From Elusimicrobia bacterium GWA2_51_34 (GTDB lineage Bacteria; Elusimicrobiota; Elusimicrobia; Elusimicrobiales; UBA9959), in the NCBI GenBank assembly GCA_001799565.1, contig MGTS01000033.1, positions 1 to 64,000 on the forward strand: a DNA stretch of 64,000 bases, in the 5' to 3' direction. Under the pieces are notes generated by a model, which saw only the letters and a program-made list of their open reading frames with translations, had not been told where the DNA came from and ran no database searches. Of this stretch, positions 50,441-59,212 are shown piece after piece. The translations under genes and the position numbers were made by a program. Numbering within the stretch: position 1 is the first letter of the stretch; each line of letters opens with the position of its first letter.

Positions 50441-51544
50441 TTGCATTCTGCGTTTTTTTGGCCCATGCTTCGGCCGCTCTTCTTCAAAAGCTGAAGCTCG
50501 CGCGCGGTAAAAGGCGGCATTCTCCGGAGATAATTGCGCCGCCTTAAGGTATTGTTCACGGGCCGCCGCCTTATTATTTATCAGGACGAAAATATCCCCT
50601 TTAAGCGCGCAGGCGGGAGCATAATCGTTTTTCAACGCGAGAGCCTTGTCGGCGTAAGCCAGGGCTTCATTGTAATTGCCAAGTTTTATAAGCGCTTTGG
50701 CCAGCGCGTATTGATAGCCGTAAATTTCCGTTTTAAGCCCGGACGCGTTATAAAAATCATTTACCGCGCCCGGATAATCGCCCACCGAGAATCTGGTCCT
50801 GCCGGACTCAAACCAGGCGGGCGCGAATTTTTTGTCCAGGGCAAGCAAAGACCCGAAATCGCTTAACGCGCCGGTAAAGTTTCCGGTTTTACGATAGCAA
50901 AGGCCTCGGTGATAAAACGCCAGGATCATGGAAGTATTCTCGGCTGTTTTCTGGAGCAAAGAACTTTGGCCGTTTTGTGGACCATGGGCCTTTGGGACGG
51001 CACTGCCATAGGCTTGGGACGGCGTCTCCAAAGAACCGGCGATAACTCTTGAAAGGTCGCTCACGGCGGCCGCGCAGTCGCCTTTCCGGTAAAAAAGTAT
51101 GCCGCGGTTCAGGCGCGCGTAAGCGTAATCGGGGCTTAATTCAATGGCGCTTGTAAGGTACTTAGAAGCTTCATGCAGATTTCCTTCATCAAGGTAAAGC
51201 GCGGATAAGTTGTTATACGCCGGCATGTACGCGGGCGCCGCCGCAATGGCTTTCTTATAGTTAAATATCGCTTTTTGGCGGTCCCCTGTTTTTTCATAAA
51301 TAAGCCCGCGGGAGGTTAACGCCTCAGGAAAGCCCTTTTTAAGAATTATGGCCTGATTATAATTTTCCACAGCGTCCGCGAATCTGCCGGCTGAAGCCTG
51401 CCTGTTACCCTCCTCATAATAATACTGAGGATCCCGGTTACACCCGGACATAAAAAACAGCGAATAGCAAATAGCGAATAGCGAATAGCAGCGGAATTTA
51501 GACCCGCATGATATTTTTTTTGCAGGGGTTTTGATGGTTTCCAT
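50432..51544 (-). CDS. TPR-repeat lipoprotein with repeat-derived segments
   Basis: A 370-residue lipoprotein with about seven TPR units (e.g. ALTSRGLIYEKTGDRQKAI, AYARLNRGILFYRKGDCAA). The lipobox FMSGC ends at Cys35. The hydrophobic signal core YSLFAICYSLFF is encoded by a CTATTCGCTATTTGCTATTC repeat. A segment of about 35 residues after SRVIAGSLETP (starting SQAYGSAVPKAHG) interrupts the TPR pattern and resembles a family A-type repeat. The C-terminus KRRMQKR ends in a GGTAACC repeat stop. It precedes lspA downstream. The TPR surface suggests a periplasmic scaffold or assembly factor. Confidence 0.78.
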   Translation of the reverse strand: METIKTPAKKISCGSKFRCYSLFAICYSLFFMSGCNRDPQYYYEEGNRQASAGRFADAVENYNQAIILKKGFPEALTSRGLIYEKTGDRQKAIFNYKKAIAAAPAYMPAYNNLSALYLDEGNLHEASKYLTSAIELSPDYAYARLNRGILFYRKGDCAAAVSDLSRVIAGSLETPSQAYGSAVPKAHGPQNGQSSLLQKTAENTSMILAFYHRGLCYRKTGNFTGALSDFGSLLALDKKFAPAWFESGRTRFSVGDYPGAVNDFYNASGLKTEIYGYQYALAKALIKLGNYNEALAYADKALALKNDYAPACALKGDIFVLINNKAAAREQYLKAAQLSPENAAFYRARASAFEEERPKHGPKKRRMQKR

Positions 51545-51571
51545 AAGCGCTTTAATCCCACGCGCGTGACT

Positions 51572-52039
51572 TTAGACCTGTGACTTGTGACTTGTGACTT
51601 GTGACTGTTCTTCCCTCATCCCCCATGCCAGCCAAACGGCCCCGGCCGTAATGGCGCTGTCGCCCACATTAAAAACCGCCGGAAAGAAAGACAGGTCAAA
51701 AAAATCCACAACGAAACCGTAAGCTATACGGTCATAGATATTACCTAAAGCCCCGCCAAGCACCAGGGCAAGCCCCAGTTCGGCCGCCGGGCCGTACGCG
51801 GCCAATTTTTTCCTTATAAAAAGCAACCCAGCCACCAGCGCTACCGAGAACGCGAGGAAAACCGCGTTCTGGTCCTGGAACATGCCGAAAGCCACACCGG
51901 TATTTTCCACATATGTGAGTTTGAAAAAAGGCGCAATTTTAAGCGGCTTCGGCACAAGATAACTAAGGGCAAAGTGTTTTGTGGTTCTATCCAGAATAAA
52001 AACGAACGCGATTACGGCAGGGGTCAGGATATGTTTCAT
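51572..52039 (-). CDS. lspA: Lipoprotein signal peptidase (signal peptidase II)
   Basis: A 155-residue aspartic protease with four membrane helices. The first catalytic Asp is in GNIYDRIAYGFVVDF and the second in VFNVGDSAITAG. It cleaves prolipoprotein signal peptides before the lipidated Cys at the inner membrane. Several lipoproteins are encoded nearby (47269-48156, 50432-51544). The last ten residues (SQVTSHKSQV) lie outside the conserved protein and are encoded by a CAAGTCACAAGTCACAAGTC repeat. It directly follows ileS, a frequent bacterial pairing. Confidence 0.94.
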   Translation of the reverse strand: MKHILTPAVIAFVFILDRTTKHFALSYLVPKPLKIAPFFKLTYVENTGVAFGMFQDQNAVFLAFSVALVAGLLFIRKKLAAYGPAAELGLALVLGGALGNIYDRIAYGFVVDFFDLSFFPAVFNVGDSAITAGAVWLAWGMREEQSQVTSHKSQV

Positions 52040-52108
52040 TATTAGTTCAAGCTGACTAAGGGAGAGCGAATAGCGAAGTAGCGAAATAGGGATTAGGGAA
52101 GGAATTCC

Positions 52109-55000
52109 TTATTTATGCCCACTATTCGCTATTTCGCTAAGCGCGGCGGAGCAACGCGCGCAAACTCCGGGATGCGCGGGGTTTGAGCCAACGTCTTTTT
52201 TACGCTGCCAGCAGCGGGGGCACTTTCCCCCATCCGCCTGCGTAACTTTCATGTCAAGTTCTCCAGCTGCCGCGTTCGTTTCCAAAACGCACTCTGAAAC
52301 TATAAGCGCCTGCGGCCACAAAGCTTCGTTTTCGCGCATGAACGCCGCGGTTTCTTCTTTAGAGGTTATGAAAATAACCTTTGCCTCAAGAGAAGACCCC
52401 ACTGTGCCGTTTTTGCGCAGTTCTTCAATAGCTTTGGTCGCCTGTTCTCTCACGCGCATTACGCGTTCCCATTTTTTAAGCAGCGGTTTATCCTGCCAGG
52501 CGCCGTCAAAACGCGGGTAATCGCTCAGAAAAACGCTTTCTTCCAGGCCAGGGGCTATTTCTTTTCTCGCCGTCTGCCAGGCTTCTTCAGCGGTAAAAGA
52601 CAGCACCGGACTTATCATTTTCAGCACGGCCATAAGCGTGTCGTAAAGAACTGTCTGGCCCGAGCGCCTGGCCGGATTACCGGGGGACAGGGTATAAAGC
52701 CGGTCTTTGAGCGAATCAAGGTAGAAAGCCGACAGGTCAAGTATGCAGAAATCCGTCACGGCCCTTATTGCCGGGCGGTACTGGAAATTACTGTAATGCT
52801 CTTCAACGCGCGCGGACAGTTCAAAAAGCCGGGCGCGCATATAGCGGTCTATTTCAGGAAGCCGCTCGTGCGCTACCGCGTCATGAAGCGGGTTAAAATC
52901 GCTCAGATTTCCAAGAATATAGCGCACAGTATTGCGGAGTTTACGGTAAGTATCCACGGGTCCGGCCAGCAGCTTTTCCGAAATGCGCACGTCATCCGAA
53001 TAGTCGCACAACGCCGCCCAAAGCCGCAGGACCTCGGCGCCGTATTTACTTATAACTTCCTCCGGCGACACCACATTACCCATGGACTTATGCATGGCGC
53101 GCCCTTTATCGTCCAGCACAAAACCATGCGTGAGCACGGTTTTATAAGGCGGATGCCCGTGTAACGCCACTGAAGGGATAAGAGAGGTTTGGAACCAGCC
53201 GCGGTGCTGGTCGGAACCTTCCAGATATAAATCAGCCGGGTAGGAACCGGCGGGAAGTCCAGGATGTCCGTGCGGCCGGTAATCAGTAATCGGTAACCGG
53301 TAACCGGTAACCGGTAACTGGCTACTGTCTTTTAAAACGGCATACCAGGAATTGCCGGAATCAAACCACACATCCAGAATATCTTTCTCTTTACGGAATT
53401 CCCTGCCGCCGCACCCGCACTTATAATCCGCGGGTAAAAGTTTTTCAGGCCCCTCGGAAAACCAGAAATCGCTGCCCTCTAAAAAAACCCGTTCCTCAAT
53501 TTTTTTAAGTACGGCGCTGTCCGTATGGGGCTTGCCGCAGGCCTTGCAGTAAAAAGCCACTATGGGAGTGCCCCAATAGCGCTGCCTTGACAGACACCAG
53601 TCCGGGCGGGCGCGCAGCATGGAGGTCATGCGTTCGTGACCGGAGACCGGCCGCCATTTTACTCCATCCGCCTCTTTTACAAGCTTTGAACGCAAATCCA
53701 GCATGTCCACTTTCAGGAACCACTGCTCAGTAGCCCTGAAAATAATAGGCTGCTTACAGCGCCAACAATGCGGGTAGCTGTGGTTTATGGTTTTCAGGCA
53801 AACAAGCAGACCGTCGGATTTAAGCGCCGCGGACACCTTTTCATTTGCCTCAAATACTTTCAGACCCTCAAAAATTCCGGCGTCCTTATCAAAGCGGCCG
53901 TCCTCTTTAACCGGGCAGAAAATTTCAAGGCCCCATTTTTTACCGGCGTGAAAGTCTTCCTCCCCATGGCCCGGCGCTATGTGCACGATGCCGGTGCCGG
54001 CGGACATATCAACGAAATCAGCGGCAATTACCGGCCTCTCAAAGCGTCTGTTTTCGGGCAAATGCGGCTCAAGGCAATGGGCGTACTTCAAACCCACCAG
54101 GGATCCGCCAGCGACTATTGCGCCCTTTACGACCTCAAGCCCTGTTTCCGCCAGAAACGCGTCAGCCAGTTTGTCAGCGACCAGAAGCGCGTCACGGCCG
54201 GTCTTGAGCACCCTGTAATTTTCATCCTTTGACACCGCGGCCGCCATATTGGAAGGGAGCGTCCAGGGGGTGGTGGTCCAGATGACAATGTAAGCGTTCC
54301 CATCCGCCTGCGCGCCAAAGTTTTCCGGCGGGGTTTTCAGCCTGAATTTAACATAAATGGAAGGCGACGCGTGCTCCTGATATTCCACCTCCGCGTCGGC
54401 AAGGGCGGTTTCGCAGGAAACGCACCAATAAACGGTTTTTTTGTCGCGGTGTATGTAACCTTTTTCAAGCAGCTCCCTGAAAGCCCGTATTACCGTGCCC
54501 TCATAGTCCTTTGACATTGTGACATAGGGGTTATCCCAGTCGCCTATTATGCCGAGGCGCTTAAATTCTTCGCGCTGGATATCAAGGAACCTGAACGCGA
54601 ATTCACGGGCCTTTTGGCGGAAGGCCGGCACATCGTCTATATGCTTTTTTCCTATTTTCAGCTCTTTCAAGAGCTGCTGCTCTATGGGCAGGCCATGGCA
54701 ATCCCAGCCGGGAACATAAGGGCTGTAATAACCGCACAAGACACGGGACTTTACGCAAATATCTTTCAGGATCTTATTGAGGGCATGGCCTATATGTATA
54801 TGACCGTTCGCGTAGGGCGGACCATCGTGTAGAATGTAAGTTTTGGATTTTTTGCGCAACTCAAGCATTTTTCCGTAAAGGCCGATGGAATTCCAGAATT
54901 CAAGTATCCCCGGCTCTTTTTTCGGTAAATCCCCGCGCATGGAAAAAGAAGTATTCGGCAGGAAAACTGTTTTTGAATAATCAACCTCTCCGGTGCTCAT
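52109..55000 (-). CDS. ileS: Isoleucyl-tRNA synthetase with in-frame repeat insertion
   Basis: About 963 residues. HIGH is at residues 69-72 and the KMSKS-type loop is HKSMGN near 605. The CP1 editing domain lies between them, and the C-terminal zinc domain has CPRCWQRKKDVG and CARC. The start MSTGEVDYSK (ATG 55000) is preferred to an upstream ATG. Around 25 residues (SSQLPVTGYRLPITDYRPHG...) between YAVLKD and YPADLYLEGSDQ are absent from IleRS of other bacteria and come from an ACCGGTAACCGGTAACC repeat. The last residues LSEIANSGHK also come from a repeat (GCGAAATAGCGAATAG). Catalytic motifs are intact, so the enzyme is probably active. Confidence 0.95.
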   Translation of the reverse strand: MSTGEVDYSKTVFLPNTSFSMRGDLPKKEPGILEFWNSIGLYGKMLELRKKSKTYILHDGPPYANGHIHIGHALNKILKDICVKSRVLCGYYSPYVPGWDCHGLPIEQQLLKELKIGKKHIDDVPAFRQKAREFAFRFLDIQREEFKRLGIIGDWDNPYVTMSKDYEGTVIRAFRELLEKGYIHRDKKTVYWCVSCETALADAEVEYQEHASPSIYVKFRLKTPPENFGAQADGNAYIVIWTTTPWTLPSNMAAAVSKDENYRVLKTGRDALLVADKLADAFLAETGLEVVKGAIVAGGSLVGLKYAHCLEPHLPENRRFERPVIAADFVDMSAGTGIVHIAPGHGEEDFHAGKKWGLEIFCPVKEDGRFDKDAGIFEGLKVFEANEKVSAALKSDGLLVCLKTINHSYPHCWRCKQPIIFRATEQWFLKVDMLDLRSKLVKEADGVKWRPVSGHERMTSMLRARPDWCLSRQRYWGTPIVAFYCKACGKPHTDSAVLKKIEERVFLEGSDFWFSEGPEKLLPADYKCGCGGREFRKEKDILDVWFDSGNSWYAVLKDSSQLPVTGYRLPITDYRPHGHPGLPAGSYPADLYLEGSDQHRGWFQTSLIPSVALHGHPPYKTVLTHGFVLDDKGRAMHKSMGNVVSPEEVISKYGAEVLRLWAALCDYSDDVRISEKLLAGPVDTYRKLRNTVRYILGNLSDFNPLHDAVAHERLPEIDRYMRARLFELSARVEEHYSNFQYRPAIRAVTDFCILDLSAFYLDSLKDRLYTLSPGNPARRSGQTVLYDTLMAVLKMISPVLSFTAEEAWQTARKEIAPGLEESVFLSDYPRFDGAWQDKPLLKKWERVMRVREQATKAIEELRKNGTVGSSLEAKVIFITSKEETAAFMRENEALWPQALIVSECVLETNAAAGELDMKVTQADGGKCPRCWQRKKDVGSNPAHPGVCARCSAALSEIANSGHK
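53255..53327. repeat. Family D (ACCGGTAACC) repeat inside ileS
   Basis: GGTAATCAGTAATCGGTAAC and CGGTAACCGGTAACTGGC read in frame for about 25 codons (PVTGYRLPVTGY-type residues on the minus strand). The unit is the same as in the intergenic array at 50384-50435. Approximate limits; it is flanked by intact IleRS sequence on both sides. Confidence 0.85.
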
Positions 55001-55018
55001 CGTGGATAGATTATACAA

Positions 55019-55144
55019 AAGTCAGAAGGGAAAGGGGAGGGAGAGAAGAGGCGTAGATGCTTGGAGGTGTAGAGGCATATCTGAATTGCCACGCATCTAA
55101 ATTGCTAAGTTGCTACGCCTCCAAGCGGCTTTGCTTGCGCCGCT
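55019..55144. repeat. Family B repeats between ileS and the motB-like gene
   Basis: GAGGCGTAGATGCTTGGAGG, then the inverse CACGCATCTAAATTGCTAAG and GCTACGCCTCCAAGCGGC. A potential hairpin. Confidence 0.75.
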
Positions 55145-55834
55145 TCAATCTGTTTTCATCAGGGAAATTTCTATGCGGCGGTTTTGGGCCCGGCCCACAA
55201 TAGACGCGTTATCGCCTATCGGCCGGTTTTCACCGTAGCCTATGCCGGCAAGGTGACGCGGCTCAATACCCTGTTCGGAAAAGAACAACAGCACACTGTA
55301 GGCCCGGGCCATGGAGAGTTCCCAGTTGGAGGAGTATTTCCCGCCCTTAATGGGAACATTGTCGGTGTGGCCTTCTATGATTATGTCGTTCGGTACTTTT
55401 TTAAGCTCCGCTGCTATGGGGGCCAGCACTTTTTTGGCCTGATCTTTAAGGTCCGCGAGCCCCGAGCCGAAAAGCACGCCTTCTGTGAGCACCAGTTTTA
55501 CCTTATGCTCGGTTGACTGTATCTGCAGCACGTTTTGCAATTCCCTGGTTTCCAGCGACTCCTTCAGGTTAGAAACGACCTTCTCCTCGTTCTCCTGGGC
55601 CTTGGCCCTCTCAAGACCTTTTGAATCCTTTTTCCCGCCGAATGACTTTTGTATATTCATGAGGGATTCTTCATACTTGCGGCTCTTGGCCTTGTCGTTT
55701 TTAGATAGAGAGGCGGCGAACAACATTAAAAAAAATATCATCAGGTAGCTCATAAGGTCGCCATAGGTTATGGCCCATAATGCGCCCTTATTGAGCTGAT
55801 TTTCAAGTTCGTCACGCCTGTTGCGGTAAATCAT
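55145..55834 (-). CDS. motB: MotB-type stator protein with OmpA-like domain
   Basis: A 229-residue protein. One N-terminal membrane helix, TYGDLMSYLMIFFLMLFAAS (residues 23-42), holds the proton-carrying Asp26 in the MotB position. A periplasmic linker (50-130) is followed by the OmpA-like peptidoglycan-binding domain with IIIEGHTDNVPI, SNWELSMARA and GYGENRPIG. It forms a torque-generating ion channel with MotA and anchors it to the cell wall. The MotA gene lies four genes upstream in the same group. Compared with flagellar MotB (about 300 residues) it is short but complete. No filament genes are in the window. Confidence 0.9.
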   Translation of the reverse strand: MIYRNRRDELENQLNKGALWAITYGDLMSYLMIFFLMLFAASLSKNDKAKSRKYEESLMNIQKSFGGKKDSKGLERAKAQENEEKVVSNLKESLETRELQNVLQIQSTEHKVKLVLTEGVLFGSGLADLKDQAKKVLAPIAAELKKVPNDIIIEGHTDNVPIKGGKYSSNWELSMARAYSVLLFFSEQGIEPRHLAGIGYGENRPIGDNASIVGRAQNRRIEISLMKTD

Positions 55835-55839
55835 AAGTC

Positions 55840-56045
55840 CTTTAAATCCTGATCGCCATATGCCACATGGGCGCTGCGCCCGCCATAAGCCATAGGCAGA
55901 AAGACTGCCATATGCTTTCCTAATAGCTTCTCCATATAGCTTTCTTAAAGCTTATGGCCTAGAGCTTACGGCATATGGCGCGGCTGGAACAGCCGCATGT
56001 TTTACGGCAATAGCCGTATCTAAAACTTATGGCAAAAATGCGCCG
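55840..56045. repeat. Family A repeat array upstream of motB
   Basis: GCCATATGCCACATGGGCGC, GCCATAAGCCATAGGCAGAA, then inverse units CTTATGGCCTAGAGCTTACG, ATAGCCGTATCTAAAAC. Inverted halves as elsewhere. No gene. Confidence 0.75.
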
Positions 56046-56057
56046 CACGGCGCAGTT

Positions 56058-57533
56058 TTAATGGCCCTTAAAAACATCCTTGAAACGGGAGGAAAGAGAG
56101 GCCCGTATATTTTCAATTTTTTCCCTTTCCGCCTTGAATTGCCCAAGCGAAGCTTCCATATCATCAAAGATGCCGCGCCTGAGCATTCCTGAAACCCCAA
56201 GCGCCCCGGACAGTTCCCCGCGGTCCGCGCTTTTCACAAAAGCGCTTATAATGCGCTCAAAGTACGCAAGTTTTTCGGCGGCGCCGCCGGCGGCCGCCTG
56301 AAAAGTTTCAAGGAAAGACAAAGAGGTCAGGGCGTGCGCGTATTTTTCGCTGAATTTATTAAACTTTTCATCGTTATCTTTTTTTAAACCGTTCATCATG
56401 GCGGCGGCCAGCGCCTCAACCAGCGCGCCCTCGTATTTTCCGCCAAATTTCTCAAACCTTTCATCGTTCTCTTTTTTCAAGCCGGCAAGCATAGAAACCG
56501 CCAGCGCCTCAAAACGCCCCTGCAGTTTTTCAGCGATCGCGCCAAGCGCGGTCTCAACCCCATCTGTCTTTATCCTGTTTTCCCTGGCAGCGCTGGAGAA
56601 GCCGGCCAGGGCGTCCTTAAGCGCCGCCGCCTGCGAAGCGCCTTCCCGCCTTAACGTCTCCAGCTCAATGTTGAATTTTTGTCCTATACGCGCCATTTCT
56701 CCAGCCGCGTAATCCGCGAAAACAGAGCGCAGGGTAGTGGAGGAGGCCGCAAGCCCCGCTTCAAGTTCGCGGCGCAAGTCCTGCGCGGTAATGGCCGGAG
56801 CGGATGCCGCGGCGCGCTCAAACGCCTCAAGGCGGCGTGCCAATGAAACTAACATTTCCTTAATTTCACCGAAGGAAGACTGATCCCTGCCGCGTTCGGC
56901 GGCGAGGTCCTCTTTGCGGTGTGTCTCCAAAACAAGAACCGAGGCGTAAAAATCCATCAGCTTCTTTTCCAGCTCTTCCACCCTCACCCAGGATTTCTCA
57001 AGCTGAGAATGCATCTGGCGGTCTATCTCGGAATATTTCTGCTGTTCGCGCACGGCTTTAAGCAGCTCTTCTATTTCCCGGCGCGCGCTTATTTTAGATT
57101 CCTCAATATTGCGCATCTGCGAGGCGGAAAAGCCCGCCTGCTGGCTGAACTCTCCAAGCCGGCGTTCAAGTTCCGATATTTTTAAAAGAAGGGCGTCAGG
57201 GGGGCACGGGGCAGCGGGCCGTCCGCCTGAGACGGAAGGAGGAGGCGGCGCGGAAGATATCGCTTTAAATTGTTCGGCTATTTTCTTTTCAAGCTGGACA
57301 GCGATGTTTTTTTCCAGAGCGTCAATTTTCTGTTTTAAAACAGCTACGCTCTCGGAGTCGGCAGCCGGCGCCAGAGCCGGAGGCGGCGCGGCGGCACGGA
57401 CGGGCTGCGGCGCGGTAATACGCGTAGGAGGCGGGACGGGGAGGGCGCGCTTTAACTTCGGCAGAAGGTTAAGGCCCTCGAAAATGGATCCCTTTTTTTG
57501 AGCGCCCTCAGAACCCAAATTTCCGAAATCCAT
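56058..57533 (-). CDS. Coiled-coil hypothetical protein in the motor gene group
   Basis: A 491-residue soluble protein (no signal or membrane helix). Residues 1-45 contain KGSIFEGLNLLPKLKRALP and are followed by a Pro/Ala-rich hinge. The rest, about 55-480, is predominantly heptad-patterned coiled coil (LEKNIAVQLEKKIAEQFKAI and ELRRELEAGL-type stretches). It starts one base after the FliF-FliG stop, at an ATG preceded by AAGGGTG, and is followed by motB. I do not recognise a family. The position suggests a cytoplasmic partner of the rotor or a filament linking it to other structures. Alternatives such as a chemotaxis-type adaptor are not supported by any domain. Confidence 0.72.
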   Translation of the reverse strand: MDFGNLGSEGAQKKGSIFEGLNLLPKLKRALPVPPPTRITAPQPVRAAAPPPALAPAADSESVAVLKQKIDALEKNIAVQLEKKIAEQFKAISSAPPPPSVSGGRPAAPCPPDALLLKISELERRLGEFSQQAGFSASQMRNIEESKISARREIEELLKAVREQQKYSEIDRQMHSQLEKSWVRVEELEKKLMDFYASVLVLETHRKEDLAAERGRDQSSFGEIKEMLVSLARRLEAFERAAASAPAITAQDLRRELEAGLAASSTTLRSVFADYAAGEMARIGQKFNIELETLRREGASQAAALKDALAGFSSAARENRIKTDGVETALGAIAEKLQGRFEALAVSMLAGLKKENDERFEKFGGKYEGALVEALAAAMMNGLKKDNDEKFNKFSEKYAHALTSLSFLETFQAAAGGAAEKLAYFERIISAFVKSADRGELSGALGVSGMLRRGIFDDMEASLGQFKAEREKIENIRASLSSRFKDVFKGH

Positions 57534-57534
57534 A

Positions 57535-59115
57535 TCATGCACCCTTAACGGCGGCTTTACCTGACTGCTGCGCCGTCACAACGGCGTTCCCCCCCGGCTG
57601 CTCCGCCGGCGCTTCAAGTGGATTGACGGCCTTTCCCTCTTTTATAAGCGCAAGGGCGGCGCCTACTATAAGCTCTATCGCCTGGTCGGTTTTTTCCCGG
57701 GATGGAGCGCCGTATTTCATTGTCTGTTCCAGAATCTGCCAGGTTTTATCAGCCAGCTGATTATGAAGCTTTTCCTTGAACTCAGAAGGAAGGTCCCAAA
57801 GGGCGTATGCCCAGTCGTCAAGTTTTACCACGGACGCCAGAAGCGATAATTCCCTTTCGGAAAATTTCAGCAGATCCTCTGCCAGAAAAACTTTAGAGCG
57901 GACACTTTTGGCTATATCGGGATGACGCATTTCCAATTTCCCCAGCATCTCTTTTTTTGTCCTGAGGTTTACCTTATCCAGCGATTCAAGGACCTTGGCG
58001 ACTCCGCCGAAGGCCCCGGAAAGCCTTTTTTCAAGCTCTTCCTTTATGGTGGTTATAACCTCAGACTCAACAAAGCGCACGCTCGCCATGCTGGAAATCA
58101 CCTCCGAAGACAGATCCGACGGCAGTTTGCGCAGGAATTCGCTTCTGACCCCGCTTTCCAGATGCCCGGCCACCAGAGCCACATTTGCCGGGTCCTCGCC
58201 GCTCATAAGATTAACAAGAAAATCCACCTGATCAAGCCTGATATTAAAGACTATTTCCTGGCTTTCAGCTTCCTCCCCGCCCTGAGCTTCTTTTTTTTCA
58301 GGGCCTCCTAATTCCAGCGCATCCATGGAAGAAAGCCCTCCCAGGGCGGCCCCCCCCCCTTGAGCGCCCTTGCCCAGGTCCATGGTTATCTGGTGGCTCT
58401 GCTGGGTTTTTGCCATGGTATTCATGGCGGCCGCAAGTTTTAAAAAGCCCACAGCCACCACAACCATGGATATAATGCCCATTATGGTAAGGATACCGTA
58501 TTTAAACACCATGCTCATAGCGTCGGGGGTATACCAGATGGTCTTCCAAAACGGGGCGAACGAGGCTTTTACCACAGTCAGTTCGTCTCCGCGTTTCTCG
58601 TCAAGGTCCAGGACCTCCGAGACCACATTGCGCACGGCCTGAACCTCATTTTCACTCAAATCCCTGTTTATAATGATGTGAATAAGAAGTCTTTTGATGA
58701 AGGAAGCGGGGAAAATCTCCTGCCTCTGATAACTCTGGTTTTTCGGGGCGTTTGCGCCCTCCATAGACGGAAAGCCAGGCAACAGATATTCGTTGAAAGG
58801 CTGGCCTTCGGTGGAAGCGCTTTGCCATTTAAACTCCTTGTCCGGACCGCCGGCCGTGCCTGAAATTATATCCACCTTTTCCGTCCGGGTAAAATCCATG
58901 AAAGCCTGCACCACAACCTTTGCCTGGTTCGGGCCAAGCAACTTAATCACCACTTCATCCGCCTTCCGCTCAAGGGAATGCTCGTAGCGGGCTTTATCGT
59001 CAAGGGGAAGGGTTTGAGCGTGCAAAACAGAATTCAGAAAACAGAAGTAAGAAGTCAGAACAATGAAAGTGAACAACAGACCTCTTACAGCGAACGGAAC
59101 AAAAAGTCTTTTCAT
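57535..59115 (-). CDS. FliF C-terminal domain - FliG fusion protein
   Basis: A 526-residue membrane protein. Residues 1-34 are a signal peptide, 40-190 a periplasmic domain with YEHSLERKADEVVIKLLGPN and KRLLIHIIINRDLSENEVQ, matching the FliF C-terminal region. A membrane helix lies at about 203-226, a linker rich in Gly and Glu to 285, and a complete FliG middle and C-terminal domain at 290-497 (DPANVALVAGHLESGVRSE, RFVESEVITTIKEELEKRL, FLAEDLLKFSERELSLL). In flagella FliF and FliG are separate proteins joined at the MS ring; here they are covalently one, without FliF's N-terminal membrane anchor. ATG 59115 has AAGG at a good distance. It follows motA. Confidence 0.85.
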   Translation of the reverse strand: MKRLFVPFAVRGLLFTFIVLTSYFCFLNSVLHAQTLPLDDKARYEHSLERKADEVVIKLLGPNQAKVVVQAFMDFTRTEKVDIISGTAGGPDKEFKWQSASTEGQPFNEYLLPGFPSMEGANAPKNQSYQRQEIFPASFIKRLLIHIIINRDLSENEVQAVRNVVSEVLDLDEKRGDELTVVKASFAPFWKTIWYTPDAMSMVFKYGILTIMGIISMVVVAVGFLKLAAAMNTMAKTQQSHQITMDLGKGAQGGGAALGGLSSMDALELGGPEKKEAQGGEEAESQEIVFNIRLDQVDFLVNLMSGEDPANVALVAGHLESGVRSEFLRKLPSDLSSEVISSMASVRFVESEVITTIKEELEKRLSGAFGGVAKVLESLDKVNLRTKKEMLGKLEMRHPDIAKSVRSKVFLAEDLLKFSERELSLLASVVKLDDWAYALWDLPSEFKEKLHNQLADKTWQILEQTMKYGAPSREKTDQAIELIVGAALALIKEGKAVNPLEAPAEQPGGNAVVTAQQSGKAAVKGA

Positions 59116-59212
59116 TACACCTTCAATATTTACACCGGATTTGCAAAACATAATATGCACCCTCTGTCTGCCGGGTACCGGCCGCCGATTACCGGTTACC
59201 TCCGCACTCTAC

